Below, piece after piece: positions 15,703 to 23,670 of a DNA stretch of 32,907 bases. Below the pieces are notes generated by a model. That model was not told the DNA's origin. It made no database searches and was given only the letters and a program-made list of their open reading frames with translations. How positions within the stretch are numbered: position 1 is the first letter of the stretch; every line of letters begins with the position of its first letter. The stretch spans positions 1 through 32,907 of the forward strand of contig NZ_JAMXMY010000039.1 of the NCBI RefSeq assembly GCF_024055795.1, given 5' to 3'. This stretch comes from Actinoallomurus purpureus (GTDB lineage Bacteria; Actinomycetota; Actinomycetes; Streptosporangiales; Streptosporangiaceae). The translations under genes and the position numbers were made by a program.

Positions 15703-16245
15703 ATGGAACACGCCACCGTCGACGCAGCGAGCCCGGCCGCCTTCGCCGATCGCGTCGTCACCCACCTCGCCGCCAACTTCCCCGCCGACCAACTCCCCCA
15801 CCAGCAGATCTTCTGCCTCGCCGAGGAAGCCGGCGAGTTCGTCGGCGCCTACCGGCGCTGGGCCGGCATGGCACGCCGCCGCGGCCCCTGGGACGACGTC
15901 CGGATGGAACTCGCCGACGTCGTCCTCACCGCCCACGTCGCCGCACTGGTTCTCGACATCGCCCCGGACGCCCTCGCGAACGCGCGGGACTCCCTGGGGA
16001 ACCCCGCCACCTACGACGACGGCCGCCAGGTCCGCGCGGTCTTCCGCGCCGCCGCGCAGGTCGTCGAGGCGTACGACCGTCCGGTCCCGAGCACGAGCCT
16101 GCTCGTCACCCGGATCGCCGTCGTCCTCAACGTCGCGTACGCCACCGCGAAGGTCCTGAACATCGACCTCGACGAGGCGATCCGGCACAAGGCCTACGTC
16201 ATCTCCACCCGCGGCTGGCGCGACCCCGCGCCAGCCACCGCCTGA
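15703..16245 (+). CDS. MazG-like nucleotide pyrophosphohydrolase
   Basis: A 180-residue product from ATG 15703 after CTGGAG. The metal-binding helix pair of the all-alpha NTP-PPase family is visible as EEAGE (41-45) and ELAD (69-72). The C-terminal segment ends HKAYVISTRGWR, which fits the K...RGW ending of MazG-like proteins. A second helical block (about 100-150) makes it longer than the minimal fold. Phage MazG-like enzymes hydrolyse nucleoside triphosphates or alarmone-type nucleotides; the substrate here is unknown. Confidence 0.8.
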   Translation: MEHATVDAASPAAFADRVVTHLAANFPADQLPHQQIFCLAEEAGEFVGAYRRWAGMARRRGPWDDVRMELADVVLTAHVAALVLDIAPDALANARDSLGNPATYDDGRQVRAVFRAAAQVVEAYDRPVPSTSLLVTRIAVVLNVAYATAKVLNIDLDEAIRHKAYVISTRGWRDPAPATA

Positions 16246-16283
16246 CCCACCACGACACCACCACGACCACCCCGGAGAGAACC

Positions 16284-16664
16284 ATGGGATACGCGCGCTA
16301 CACCGTCTACCGGCGCGGTGAGTAGATCGAAGCCGGCTACGACGTCCCCGACACCTGTAACACCGAAGGCTGCACCACGGAGATCGACCGCGGCCTCGGC
16401 CACCTATGCGGCGAGACGCCAGGCGGCGACGAGCACGGCTGCGGCGGCTACTTCTGCGGCGAGCACCTGTTCGGCGGCCACCCGCAGCTGTGCCCCACCT
16501 GCAAGCCCAAGGCCGACGCGCGGCGGCGCGAGGAGTTCTGCGATCAGCTCGCCGAGACCATCAAGGCCATGGACGGCGTCAAGGACGCAGGCGTCCTGCT
16601 CGACAAGCCGGAGATCCTCGTCGATCTGGCGAACGGCCAGCAGTTCATCCTGACGGTGTCCTGA
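16284..16664 (+). pseudogene. Zinc-rich protein gene interrupted by an in-frame amber codon
   Basis: ATG 16284 has GGAGAGA upstream and starts MGYARYTVYRRGE. Codon 14 is TAG (16323-16325), then the same frame continues cleanly as IEAGYDVPDTCNTEGC to TGA 16664, 126 codons in total. The continuation has a dense Cys/His set (CNTEGC, LCGE, HGCGGYFCGEH, CPTC) and high-GC third positions throughout. No good restart codon follows the TAG. A single-base change (for example CAG or GAG to TAG) or a sequencing error would explain it. TAG is used as a normal stop elsewhere in the window, which argues against reassignment. Confidence 0.75.
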
Positions 16665-16676
16665 CCCCGCCCGGAG

Positions 16677-16707
16677 CGCCCCGTCACCGCGACCCGGTGG
16701 CGGGGCG
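16677..16707 (+). terminator. Strong hairpin terminator
   Basis: A 13-bp stem (CGCCCCGTCACCG at 16677-16689 with CGGTGGCGGGGCG at 16695-16707, one G-T pair) closes on a 5-base loop, 12 bases after the interrupted gene. It would end transcription of the P3 block ahead of parA. Confidence 0.75.
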
Positions 16708-16756
16708 TTCGCATGCCCACTGCGAGACACGCGGCCCGCGCCCGGCTACGGTGACA

Positions 16757-16792
16757 GGCGCCGCCCCACACCACCACGCACGGGGCGGCGCC
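16757..16792. promoter_or_regulatory. Perfect 11-bp inverted repeat upstream of parA
   Basis: GGCGCCGCCCC (16757-16767) and GGGGCGGCGCC (16782-16792) are perfect inverted repeats around a 14-base spacer. They begin 65 bases before the parA start. A TACGGT -10-like box lies just upstream at about 16747-16752. The repeat could be an operator for parA autoregulation, a centromere-like site, or a second terminator or attenuator. Sequence alone does not decide. Confidence 0.5.
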
Positions 16793-16821
16793 GACTCAGT
16801 CACCACGAAGGAAGGTAGCCG

Positions 16822-17652
16822 ATGGCGCAACCCATAGGCAGCGCGCAGTACTCCGAGAAAGGCGGCGTCGGGAAGACCAGCGACACCGACGGCCTCGCGG
16901 CCGTCGCCGCCGAACGCGGACTCAACGTCGGCGTCGTCGACGGAGACCCCCGCGCGACCGCCACCGCAGAACTCGGCGTCGAGGTCAACGACGACACCCT
17001 CACCCTCAATGATCTTCTGGTCATCCCGGCGAAGGGCGACCCACCGGACCCGGCCGAGGTCGTCCAAGACGTCCTCCAGCCGGCCGGGAAGGCATGGCCG
17101 TCGAACATCCGCGTCATCCCGGCCGAGCGGAACCTCGCGCACCGGGAGTCCGACCCGGCGCCGATCGAGACCCGGCTCGCCCGCGCGATCCTCGGAGCTC
17201 CCGAAATCGACATATGGTTTTTTGATCTGCCGCCTCGCCCCGGCGGGAAGCTCATCACGACCCTGCTGGCCGCAGCGACGACCGTACTGATCCCCGCGAC
17301 TCTCACGACGGACGGGTTCATCGGCGTTGAACAGGCCCGGCGATCGATCAGGCTCATCCGTCAGGGCATGAACCCCGGTCTCGGGTACACGGGAATCATC
17401 CGCAGCATCGTCCCCAAGGACAGCGAACGCCGCGGTGTCCACGACGAGGTCGACGCCGCGCTGGCCGACACCTACCCCGGAGAGGTCCTCGACGTTCAGA
17501 TCACCGAGTACGCCATCCGGGAGGAGGCCCGCCTCGCCTGCGTGCCGATCACGTCGGCGCCTGGGCGCGAGGCTAAGATCCTCATCGGCAAGTACGGCGA
17601 GCTCCTGGACCACCTGCTCACGAGGAGGTCGCTGTGGCCGGCAGCCGCCTGA
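16822..17652 (+). CDS. parA: ParA-type partition ATPase
   Basis: The 276-residue protein carries the deviant Walker A of ParA/MinD ATPases, KGGVGKT at 13-19 with both signature lysines (K13, K18). It then has VVDGDPRATATAEL (38-51) and a Walker-B-like segment IWFFDLPPRPGG. Residues after the P-loop (SDTDG) differ from the usual TTxA, so activity should not be assumed. ParA proteins move plasmid or phage DNA over the nucleoid in partnership with a centromere-binding protein. GGAAGG precedes ATG 16822. The ParB-like gene starts inside its 3' end. Confidence 0.88.
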   Translation: MAQPIGSAQYSEKGGVGKTSDTDGLAAVAAERGLNVGVVDGDPRATATAELGVEVNDDTLTLNDLLVIPAKGDPPDPAEVVQDVLQPAGKAWPSNIRVIPAERNLAHRESDPAPIETRLARAILGAPEIDIWFFDLPPRPGGKLITTLLAAATTVLIPATLTTDGFIGVEQARRSIRLIRQGMNPGLGYTGIIRSIVPKDSERRGVHDEVDAALADTYPGEVLDVQITEYAIREEARLACVPITSAPGREAKILIGKYGELLDHLLTRRSLWPAAA

Positions 17653-18446
17653 CGAAGGAGGGCGGGGCGAAGCTCCGCAAGACGCGTGAGCCGGACCCGG
17701 CCGCGGTTCCCGTGAAGTTCCAGCCGCCAGAGGTGCAAGCCGTGACCGGTCGGGTGGTTCCCGCTCTGCGGATACCCGATCCGCAGGACCCGGAGACCGA
17801 CGACGACACCCTCACCGACGCGGAACAGAAACGCCTCGAGGCGTACGAGGCAGTCTTCGAGCGGCACCGCGAAGCGTTCTGGGAGGAAGGCAAGGCGCTG
17901 GCGGGCATCGTCAAAGGGCATCTGCACCGGCGGGACTACCCGTCGCTCGAGGCATACCTTGAGGCCCGGTGGGGGGGCATGTCCCGGACGGTGGCGTACC
18001 GGCGGATCGAGTTGTGGCAGGTCGGCGAGAGACTGTCCCCCATGGGGGACATCAACGAGCGGCAGGCGCGGGCCTTGAAGCCGTACGCGGACAAGCACGG
18101 CTTCGACGCGATGGAGACCGTGTACCGGACGATCGTAGAGACCGACGGCGTGAAGGTCACAGCAAAACTCGTCGAAGACGCCGTCGGTGCTCTTCCCGAT
18201 GGGGAGTTCAACGAGAAGAAGACCGTTGAACGCGTCCGCGCGTTCCTCGCCGGGAAAGTGAAGCCTGCCATCCCAGGACCGGCGCCGGCCGAGCTACCGT
18301 CACCGGGGGAGCAGGTCGAGAAGTTCCGGGCCGTGATCCGCCGCATTCGGGTCGACCGGCTCCGCGCCGCCGACCCGGCCGCGCGGCAAGAGCTCGCGGA
18401 CGAACTGCGCCAGCTGCTCGCGGCACTGGAGAACGTGGGGGAGTAG
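17634..18446 (+). CDS. ParB-like centromere-binding protein
   Basis: Starts at GTG 17634 with AGGAGG upstream, overlapping parA by 19 bases. The 270-residue product lacks the N-terminal ParB CTPase motifs (no GERR). It has an HTH-like region at about 95-140 (YLEARWGGMSRTVAYRRIELW, then LSPMGDINERQARAL) and helical flanks, as in Spo0J/KorB-type DNA-binding cores. The ParB call comes mainly from this HTH plus its coupling to parA. It ends at a strong terminator. Confidence 0.75.
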   Translation: MAGSRLTKEGGAKLRKTREPDPAAVPVKFQPPEVQAVTGRVVPALRIPDPQDPETDDDTLTDAEQKRLEAYEAVFERHREAFWEEGKALAGIVKGHLHRRDYPSLEAYLEARWGGMSRTVAYRRIELWQVGERLSPMGDINERQARALKPYADKHGFDAMETVYRTIVETDGVKVTAKLVEDAVGALPDGEFNEKKTVERVRAFLAGKVKPAIPGPAPAELPSPGEQVEKFRAVIRRIRVDRLRAADPAARQELADELRQLLAALENVGE

Positions 18447-18456
18447 CCCCGACAGC

Positions 18457-18492
18457 AGCGAGGCCCCCGCCACGAACGGCGGGGGCTTCGCT
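18457..18492 (+). terminator. Terminator after the par operon
   Basis: A 15-bp stem (18457-18471 with 18478-18492, one G-T pair, core GCCCCCGCC/GGCGGGGGC) encloses the 6-base loop ACGAAC. It separates the plus-strand par operon from the convergent minus-strand operon whose last gene ends at 18503, and probably works in both directions. Confidence 0.85.
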
Positions 18493-18502
18493 GTACTCGG
18501 CG

Positions 18503-18793
18503 TCACCCGGACCAGGGATGCTGCTCCGCGTTGTCGAGCATGCTCAGCGCCTCCCGGAGATGCTGCCGCATCGGCTCCGTCCACCGACGGATGTCTGGCC
18601 GTGGGTCCTGGAACGGATCGATCCACTCATCGTCAGGCTCCCACTCACCGGGGCCAGGCCCGACGCGGTGGCGCTTCTCAGACTCGAGGTACTTCATGTC
18701 GTCCGGTTCGAACCGGTACCAGTTCGGATCGTCGTCCCATTTGATCGCGACGGAGTGCTCGTACCGGCTGATGCGGATCTGTGGCGGTTCCAT
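18503..18793 (-). CDS. Small acidic hypothetical protein
   Basis: A 96-residue product starting at ATG 18793 on the minus strand. It is acidic and tryptophan-rich (IKWDDDPNWYRFEPDDMKYL, EWEPDDEWIDPFQDP), with a helical C-terminus. No family recognised. It is the last gene of the leftward integrase operon. Confidence 0.72.
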   Translation of the reverse strand: MEPPQIRISRYEHSVAIKWDDDPNWYRFEPDDMKYLESEKRHRVGPGPGEWEPDDEWIDPFQDPRPDIRRWTEPMRQHLREALSMLDNAEQHPWSG

Positions 18794-18838
18794 GGCGGGC
18801 AGCGTCCCACACCGCCATCCGGCACGGTCCCTGGGTTC

Positions 18839-19219
18839 TCAAGCGCGGCCGACGATGATGTACGACAGCGCCGCCGGGTGCCGCTCCACCGCGAACCCGT
18901 GCACCCGCAGCACCTCCGCGACCGCCCCGAGCATGATGTCGACCGTGCGATAGTCCGCGGCGTCCGACATTCCCCACGCCACCATCACCGCCCGCCGACC
19001 GTCCACGTCGGTGATCTCCATACCGACCCCGGTCGGCGACCAGCTGCCGGACGTCACCGTCGTGGGGGAGCGGACGGCGAGCGTCAACCCCGCCCGGACG
19101 AGGACCGTGGCCGCGTCGACGAGAAGCGCCGCCGTCTGGTCGCCGTGCTCCAGCCGATCGAACACGCCAGTGTCGATGCCCCGGTTGAGCTGTTCGTGCA
19201 GGAACGCATCGAGCGTCAT
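18839..19219 (-). CDS. Hypothetical protein
   Basis: A 126-residue product from ATG 19219, three bases after the previous gene. Helices (LLVDAATVLVRAGL, VDIMLGAVAEVLRVHGF) flank strand-like segments (VGMEITDV, RRAVMVAWG), suggesting a small alpha/beta fold. No known motif. Confidence 0.78.
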   Translation of the reverse strand: MTLDAFLHEQLNRGIDTGVFDRLEHGDQTAALLVDAATVLVRAGLTLAVRSPTTVTSGSWSPTGVGMEITDVDGRRAVMVAWGMSDAADYRTVDIMLGAVAEVLRVHGFAVERHPAALSYIIVGRA

Positions 19220-19222
19220 GGG

Positions 19223-19801
19223 TCAGTCCTCGCTCTCAGCGTCCGCGACCGCCCGCCCCGCCAGGGTGGCCAGCCGCCCGGCGACCGCCCGCAGCGCCTC
19301 CGACTCCTGGAGGACCTCGGCGTGCACGTCGCCCCCGCTACGCAGGTAGCCGGACGCCTCGCCGAGATCACCCGCCAGGCCCTCGAGGACCTGGCGGGCA
19401 GCGGCGAAGAACCCACGCAGATTCGCCTCCGCCAGCTGATGCAGGGCCCGCTCATACGGATCGACCGGCCACGTCTTCTCCGGCAGCGGCGCACCGGCGC
19501 CAGGGACGAGGCACACGCTGAGCTCGACGGCCGGAACCGCCTCATCGCCCCGCACCTCGAAGTCGGAGCGCGCGGCGATCCGCGGCACCCACCCCTCCGC
19601 CGGCTCAACGCCGTGCTCGGACAGCAGGGCCGTGTCGATGTGCACCGGCGTCTCAGCCGGCAGCGCAGTCGTCACCGCGGCGAGCTGGCCGGCGGTCGAG
19701 ACTTCCCGGCCACCGCCGAGAAGATCCCGGACCGGCGCGAACCGCGCGTCCTGCTCGGCCAGCGCAGCCGCCTGGCCCGCCTCCTCGTCTATGTGATCCA
19801 T
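19223..19801 (-). CDS. Hypothetical protein with helical C-terminus
   Basis: A 192-residue product from ATG 19801. The N-terminal half resembles small phage proteins in which a strand-rich core carries a target-value pattern (LPAETPVHIDTALL, VELSVCLVPG). The C-terminal 80 residues are one long Ala/Leu/Glu-rich helical region, probably a coiled coil. No function can be assigned. Confidence 0.78.
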   Translation of the reverse strand: MDHIDEEAGQAAALAEQDARFAPVRDLLGGGREVSTAGQLAAVTTALPAETPVHIDTALLSEHGVEPAEGWVPRIAARSDFEVRGDEAVPAVELSVCLVPGAGAPLPEKTWPVDPYERALHQLAEANLRGFFAAARQVLEGLAGDLGEASGYLRSGGDVHAEVLQESEALRAVAGRLATLAGRAVADAESED

Positions 19802-19804
19802 GGG

Positions 19805-20530
19805 TCACTCCGGTTTGATGGTGTGAAGGAGAGCGGGCACCCACGTGCCGTGCGTGACGTACACGACCGCCGCGATCCCCACGTAAAGCGCTGGTACGAC
19901 GACCCAGCGTTCCACAGACTTGCCGGTGTCGATGGAAGCGATGCGGAACCGTCGCCGATCCGGCCACAGCCAGTTCACGCCCGACTCGGTCATGCTGTCG
20001 CCCGCCAGGTGCACGAAGTAGCCGACGCCGACGGCGACCGGCACGACCCACAGATCGATCCCGGCGTGCGTCAACCGGAAGGCGATGAAGAACGCGACGG
20101 CCGCGTGGACCAGGCCCGCGACATCCCGGTAGTCCAGCCGGCCGTTCGGCCGGTTCGGCGGGCGCCGCCACAGCGCACGGACACCGAGACCCATGCACAG
20201 CCAGATGAGCACGGTGAGCGCCCAGACATTGAACGACGCGGCCACCGCACCGGCGGTGAACACCGCCAAGCCAACCAGGGAATGGGTAGCGTGCCGGTGC
20301 CCACCGGACACCGCGCAGACGATCCGAGCGGCGGTCTGAGAGATCGGCCCGAACGCCCGGGCGGGGGAGGCCGACGGATGGTCGAGGTCCGGCAGCAGCC
20401 CGGCCCCCGCGGCGACGATCGTGCCGACGGCGGCCGGGAGCGGACCGAGGTGATGCACGTAATGCGAGATCGGGAAGCTCACAGCGAGGAACACGCCGGC
20501 CGCCGACAGGGCGTGCGTCGGACCCATCAT
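19805..20530 (-). CDS. YdjM/DUF457-like membrane-bound metal-dependent hydrolase
   Basis: The 241-residue protein starts MMGPTHALSA with its conserved early histidine. It then shows LLPDLDHPSAS and GGHRHATHSL, the histidine/aspartate pattern of the DUF457 (YdjM) family of predicted membrane-bound hydrolases. Several hydrophobic segments (about 7-22, 30-45, 84-120, 135-150, 160-185, 215-230) indicate a multi-pass protein. The substrate is not established for the family. ATG 20530 overlaps the previous stop (ATGA). Confidence 0.82.
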   Translation of the reverse strand: MMGPTHALSAAGVFLAVSFPISHYVHHLGPLPAAVGTIVAAGAGLLPDLDHPSASPARAFGPISQTAARIVCAVSGGHRHATHSLVGLAVFTAGAVAASFNVWALTVLIWLCMGLGVRALWRRPPNRPNGRLDYRDVAGLVHAAVAFFIAFRLTHAGIDLWVVPVAVGVGYFVHLAGDSMTESGVNWLWPDRRRFRIASIDTGKSVERWVVVPALYVGIAAVVYVTHGTWVPALLHTIKPE

Positions 20531-20859
20531 GCCGCGACCGCCACTTCGATGAGGTGCACCCGGTAGGCGTCCTTGATCTGCCCGAGCGTGCTCTGCCCCA
20601 CCGTCAGCGCACTCCCGCAGGAGCGCACCCCGGAGAGCGTCTCCCGGTCGAGGGCGGGGCAGTGCGGTCCTCCGCCGGACGGGTCATCTCCTAACGTCAG
20701 GGGGACATGACGGCCGCACATGTCCAGGCCGAACGTCGGATGCATCCGCCACCCGGGCGCACTGGCCTTCCCTTCCATGACGGCAAGCGCGTCGTAGAGA
20801 TCAGGGCAGGACGGCCAGTCGCACAGACGGTCGGTCGTACCCATGGGGCCGTAACTCAT
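20527..20859 (-). CDS. Cys-rich hypothetical protein
   Basis: A 110-residue product taken from ATG 20859, which overlaps the previous stop (ATGA); frames extending further upstream run into the preceding gene. CDWPSC (about 12-17), C46, H49, C66 and C79 suggest a metal site. Function unknown. Confidence 0.72.
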   Translation of the reverse strand: MSYGPMGTTDRLCDWPSCPDLYDALAVMEGKASAPGWRMHPTFGLDMCGRHVPLTLGDDPSGGGPHCPALDRETLSGVRSCGSALTVGQSTLGQIKDAYRVHLIEVAVAA

Positions 20860-21128
20860 CCGGTCGTCTCCGTTCCGTTGATTCGATGCAACTCCTCGAC
20901 GAGCAACGTCTCGTCGAAGTCGGCCAGGTCGGGGGAGCGCCACAGCCCGTACCAGTTCATCTCTTTCCAGACGGTCACCTCACCCTCAACCGCCGAGATG
21001 GTGATCATGTCGTCGCTGTCGGGCTCGGTCACCGAGACGACGTTGAGAACCCAGGCAGGCGTCTCGCAGCCGAGCGGGTTATTGATCGACTGGCCGGGGA
21101 GCTCCCGCCACGTCATGACGGGTCTCAT
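20856..21128 (-). CDS. Hypothetical protein
   Basis: A 90-residue product from ATG 21128 (MRPVMTWREL), chosen because it overlaps the previous stop. The middle is strand-rich (AWVLNVVSV, MITISAVEGEVTVW), the end helical (DFDETLLVEELHRI). No family recognised. Confidence 0.72.
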   Translation of the reverse strand: MRPVMTWRELPGQSINNPLGCETPAWVLNVVSVTEPDSDDMITISAVEGEVTVWKEMNWYGLWRSPDLADFDETLLVEELHRINGTETTG

Positions 21129-21391
21129 CCGCTCGTCTCCGTTCGGGCGCGGAGGTCGGGCGGCAGCAGCTTGAACGAGACGGTGAACGGATCCTCGACC
21201 TCCGGCACGTCTCGAAGCCCCGCCCTGCTGACCAGGAAGACCCCGAGGCAACGCTGGCAGAACCGACGCGGGGGCTTCCCGGCCGGCGCGGCATGCTCGC
21301 CCGTCAGCTCGACGTCAGCATCGCGTTCGCGGCAGAACCCGCAGTCGTTGCGAGCGTGCGGGTAAGGCAGCACAGGGATCGGGTCAGCCAT
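21125..21391 (-). CDS. Small zinc-ribbon protein
   Basis: An 88-residue product from ATG 21391. CGFC (about 17-20) and CQRC (45-48) form a CxxC...CxxC zinc ribbon. The start lies 8 bases inside the previous gene. Its role is unknown. Confidence 0.75.
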   Translation of the reverse strand: MADPIPVLPYPHARNDCGFCRERDADVELTGEHAAPAGKPPRRFCQRCLGVFLVSRAGLRDVPEVEDPFTVSFKLLPPDLRARTETSG

Positions 21392-21779
21392 CGCTCGTTT
21401 CCGTTCCGGCCAGTGAGGCGTCCAGGAGCACGCCCCAGACCGTGACCTCGATCCCCTCGAACGTCGCCGTCGTCTCCAGCTCGGCGCCCGGCTCCCCGGG
21501 GATCCCCCGCTCCACTTCACGCGGTTCGCTACCGCCCAGCGCCTTCGCATACAACGCCACGATCCGCCGGGTCTCCGCGTCGTCGTAGTCCGTGGCGGCA
21601 TACCCGGTGGTGTTCCATGTCGGGTCGTTGGAGAACCCGCCACCGGCACTCCAGGCCAGCGGAGGCAGGTCAGGGTGTGCGGCGGCGATTGCATCGCCGA
21701 TGACCTTCCCGGCTGCCGTGCGGGCGGCTTCCATCGAGGCGAGGCTCATCTTGCGGACGAGATCGGACTGGTCAGGCAT
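21384..21779 (-). CDS. Hypothetical protein
   Basis: A 131-residue product from ATG 21779. The N-terminus is helical (LVRKMSLASMEAARTAAGKV) and the C-terminus strand-like (TATFEGIEVTVWGVLLDA). Its start lies within the tiny 16-codon frame at 21772-21822, so it is probably translated by reinitiation. No family recognised. Confidence 0.75.
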   Translation of the reverse strand: MPDQSDLVRKMSLASMEAARTAAGKVIGDAIAAAHPDLPPLAWSAGGGFSNDPTWNTTGYAATDYDDAETRRIVALYAKALGGSEPREVERGIPGEPGAELETTATFEGIEVTVWGVLLDASLAGTETSDG

Positions 21780-21822
21780 CGGCGGTCTCCGATCGGGCGA
21801 GGTCTTCGGGGCGGGGGGTCAC
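21772..21822 (-). CDS. 16-aa coupling ORF
   Basis: GTG 21822 overlaps the stop of the 209-residue gene (GTGA), and its own stop overlaps the ATG of the next gene. The peptide (VTPRPEDLARSETADA) is unlikely to have a function of its own. It bridges a 39-base gap so ribosomes can pass from one gene to the next without stopping. Real translation is inferred from the two overlaps. Confidence 0.4.
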   Translation of the reverse strand: MTPRPEDLARSETADA

Positions 21823-22448
21823 GTAAGGCTCCGGCGAGCACGAGTCCGGACGAACAGCCGGATGCGATCCGAACCGTACGGCCACCGGGCGACACCCCGC
21901 ATGCGCATCAGGTGCTCGAACGTCTTGCTCGCATGCGTCGTACCGATCTCCAGCGGAACCCGCCCAGGCGGGGCCGTCGCGACCTTCAGCAGTGGCGCCT
22001 CCTCTCCAGTGGCGAGATCGATGTACGGAACACCCATGGACTGCTCCACCTGGATCGGCTCGGTCCATTCCAGCCACCCGTCACCGATCACATCGGTTCC
22101 CTGGCCGGGATCGACGGTCGCGACGAACGGGCCCAGGAGGTCGTCGAGGCGGCGTTGGTTCTCGCTGCGGTTCTCATCGGCGGCCGGCTGCCCTGCGGTG
22201 CTGATTTGGACCTGGCTGATCTCGCCGGCCATGAGCATGCTGTGCACCCTTGCGAAGGCGTACATCTGCTCCATCGGCCAGCGGCTGCTGTCGAGGAGTG
22301 AGTCTTGCCCGATCGCGTTGACGTAGGCGGCCGGCCATTGCCCGGCTTTGAGTCCGGCGATGTAGGTCCGCATCGCCCTGGCCCCGGCCGGGTCGCTTGC
22401 GAAGTCGAGTACGGCGGACGCAGCGGCTTCCTGGTGAGCGGTCGTCAT
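21819..22448 (-). CDS. Hypothetical protein
   Basis: A 209-residue product from ATG 22448, with GAGGAG upstream. The N-terminal 75 residues are helical (SAVLDFASDPAGARAMRTYI, EQMYAFARVHSMLM). The C-terminal end is basic (RIRLFVRTRARRSLT). It is encoded 34 bases after the integrase. Function unknown. Confidence 0.78.
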   Translation of the reverse strand: MTTAHQEAAASAVLDFASDPAGARAMRTYIAGLKAGQWPAAYVNAIGQDSLLDSSRWPMEQMYAFARVHSMLMAGEISQVQISTAGQPAADENRSENQRRLDDLLGPFVATVDPGQGTDVIGDGWLEWTEPIQVEQSMGVPYIDLATGEEAPLLKVATAPPGRVPLEIGTTHASKTFEHLMRMRGVARWPYGSDRIRLFVRTRARRSLT

Positions 22449-22482
22449 TCGGTCTCCTCGGGTGCGAGTTCTTCGGGGCGGA

Positions 22483-23424
22483 TCACACGCCGAGGTAGGC
22501 GGCGACCTTGTACGAGGCGGACCGGTCGAGGTTCTCTCGGGCCCGGTCGTAGCGGCGGGTGGTGCGCGGGTCGGCGTGCCCGAGGAGGTCCTGGACGTCG
22601 CGCAGCGGCGCGCCCGCGTCGAGGGCGAGCGTCGCGCAGGTGTGCCGGAGCCCGTGCGGGGTGACCTTCACACCAACCTTCTCTCCGATGCGCCGGACGG
22701 TGCGGAACACCTCCGAGTGCGCCATGGGCTGGCCGGTGCGGGTCGTGACGATTGGCCCTTCGGTGCGGTCGCCGATGAGCTCGTCGATGGCGCGGGCGAC
22801 ACCGACCGGTAGAGCCATCCGCTGGCGGCGTCCGCCTTTGCGGGTGACGGTCAGGGTGCGGTGGCCTCGGTCTTCGCCGAGATCTTCGATGCGGGCGCGG
22901 TCGACGTCGGAAGCGCGGAAGCCGACTTCGAGCATGAGGCGGACGATGACGGCGGTGCGTTTCCTGTCAGCGTCGGCGGCGCGGATCATGTCGCGGGCTT
23001 GGTCGGCGGTGAGCCCCGCAGTCTCGGAGTGGTCGCGGTCGACGTACGGGCGTTCGACTTCGGCGGCAGGGTTGACGGTGGCGGTGATGCCGTAGTTCTT
23101 GCCTTGCCGGATCGCGTACCGGTAGAAGGAGCCCACGCAGGAGATCTTGCGGGCGATCGTGGCGGGGGAGAGGTCGATGGTGAGCATCGACTCGGACCAT
23201 CCGTCGACGTGTGCCTGGTAGGCCTCGAACGGGCCGACGCCGCATTCGTCGAGCCAGGCGAACCATTGGGTGATGTCGCGGGCGTAGGCGCGGCGGGTGT
23301 GTTTGGACTTGGCGCGGCCGGTGGCGAGGATCCATGCGGTGACGAGTTGGCGGAGTGCGTCGATGGGCACCCCGGCGGGTGCCAGGGTGCCGTCGATCGG
23401 CTGAAGCTCGCGGGACTCGGTCAC
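22483..23424 (-). CDS. int: Tyrosine integrase
   Basis: The 313-residue protein has the complete tyrosine recombinase set: R170 (GFRASDVDRARIED), K196, H257-x-x-R260 (HGLRHTCATLALDAG), H283 (LGHADPRTTRRY) and nucleophile Y292. The N-terminal half (about 25-125) is a SAM-like core-binding domain. The usual arm-binding domain is short or absent, giving a XerC/D-like length. It starts at GTG 23424, just after the 71-aa gene, with GAGGA upstream. It integrates the phage genome; the attachment site is not identified with certainty. Confidence 0.93.
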   Translation of the reverse strand: MTESRELQPIDGTLAPAGVPIDALRQLVTAWILATGRAKSKHTRRAYARDITQWFAWLDECGVGPFEAYQAHVDGWSESMLTIDLSPATIARKISCVGSFYRYAIRQGKNYGITATVNPAAEVERPYVDRDHSETAGLTADQARDMIRAADADRKRTAVIVRLMLEVGFRASDVDRARIEDLGEDRGHRTLTVTRKGGRRQRMALPVGVARAIDELIGDRTEGPIVTTRTGQPMAHSEVFRTVRRIGEKVGVKVTPHGLRHTCATLALDAGAPLRDVQDLLGHADPRTTRRYDRARENLDRSASYKVAAYLGV

Positions 23425-23427
23425 GCG

Positions 23428-23643
23428 TCAGTCCTCAATCGGGTTGGCCCAAGCGCTCACGGTGTCGTCGATCGCGCCCTGGGCGTATTCATCGAGAACC
23501 TTCTCGCGCTCCTCTTCGCTCATGGCATCCCACTCGGAGCGGGGGATCTCGGTGTCGATCTCGTACTCGCGAGTGCTGTTCGCGATGTAGCCAACCTGAA
23601 GGCCGACGTTGAGCTTGACGGTCGGTTCGGTCGCGGCACTCAT
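23428..23643 (-). CDS. 71-aa acidic protein upstream of integrase
   Basis: ATG 23643 has GGGAGG nine bases upstream, so this start is preferred to in-frame codons further up. The product has a strand-rich N-terminus (VKLNVGLQVGYIANS), and an acidic helix (SEEEREKVLDEYAQGAIDDTV). It resembles small phage proteins of unknown role. It is the first gene of the leftward operon and could act in regulation or excision. Confidence 0.8.
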   Translation of the reverse strand: MSAATEPTVKLNVGLQVGYIANSTREYEIDTEIPRSEWDAMSEEEREKVLDEYAQGAIDDTVSAWANPIED

Positions 23644-23670
23644 GGTCGCCTCCCGGGGGTCTCGGTATCC

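Noticed and set aside
16822-17652. Possibility that the ParA-like protein is a MinD or Mrp-type ATPase
   Set aside because: The directly overlapping HTH-bearing partner gene and the absence of other cell-division or Fe-S genes favour a partition role.
18518-20566. A 682-codon plus-strand open frame
   Set aside because: It is antisense to four overlapping minus-strand genes with recognisable features, including the YdjM-like protein, and its product is Arg/His/Pro-rich.
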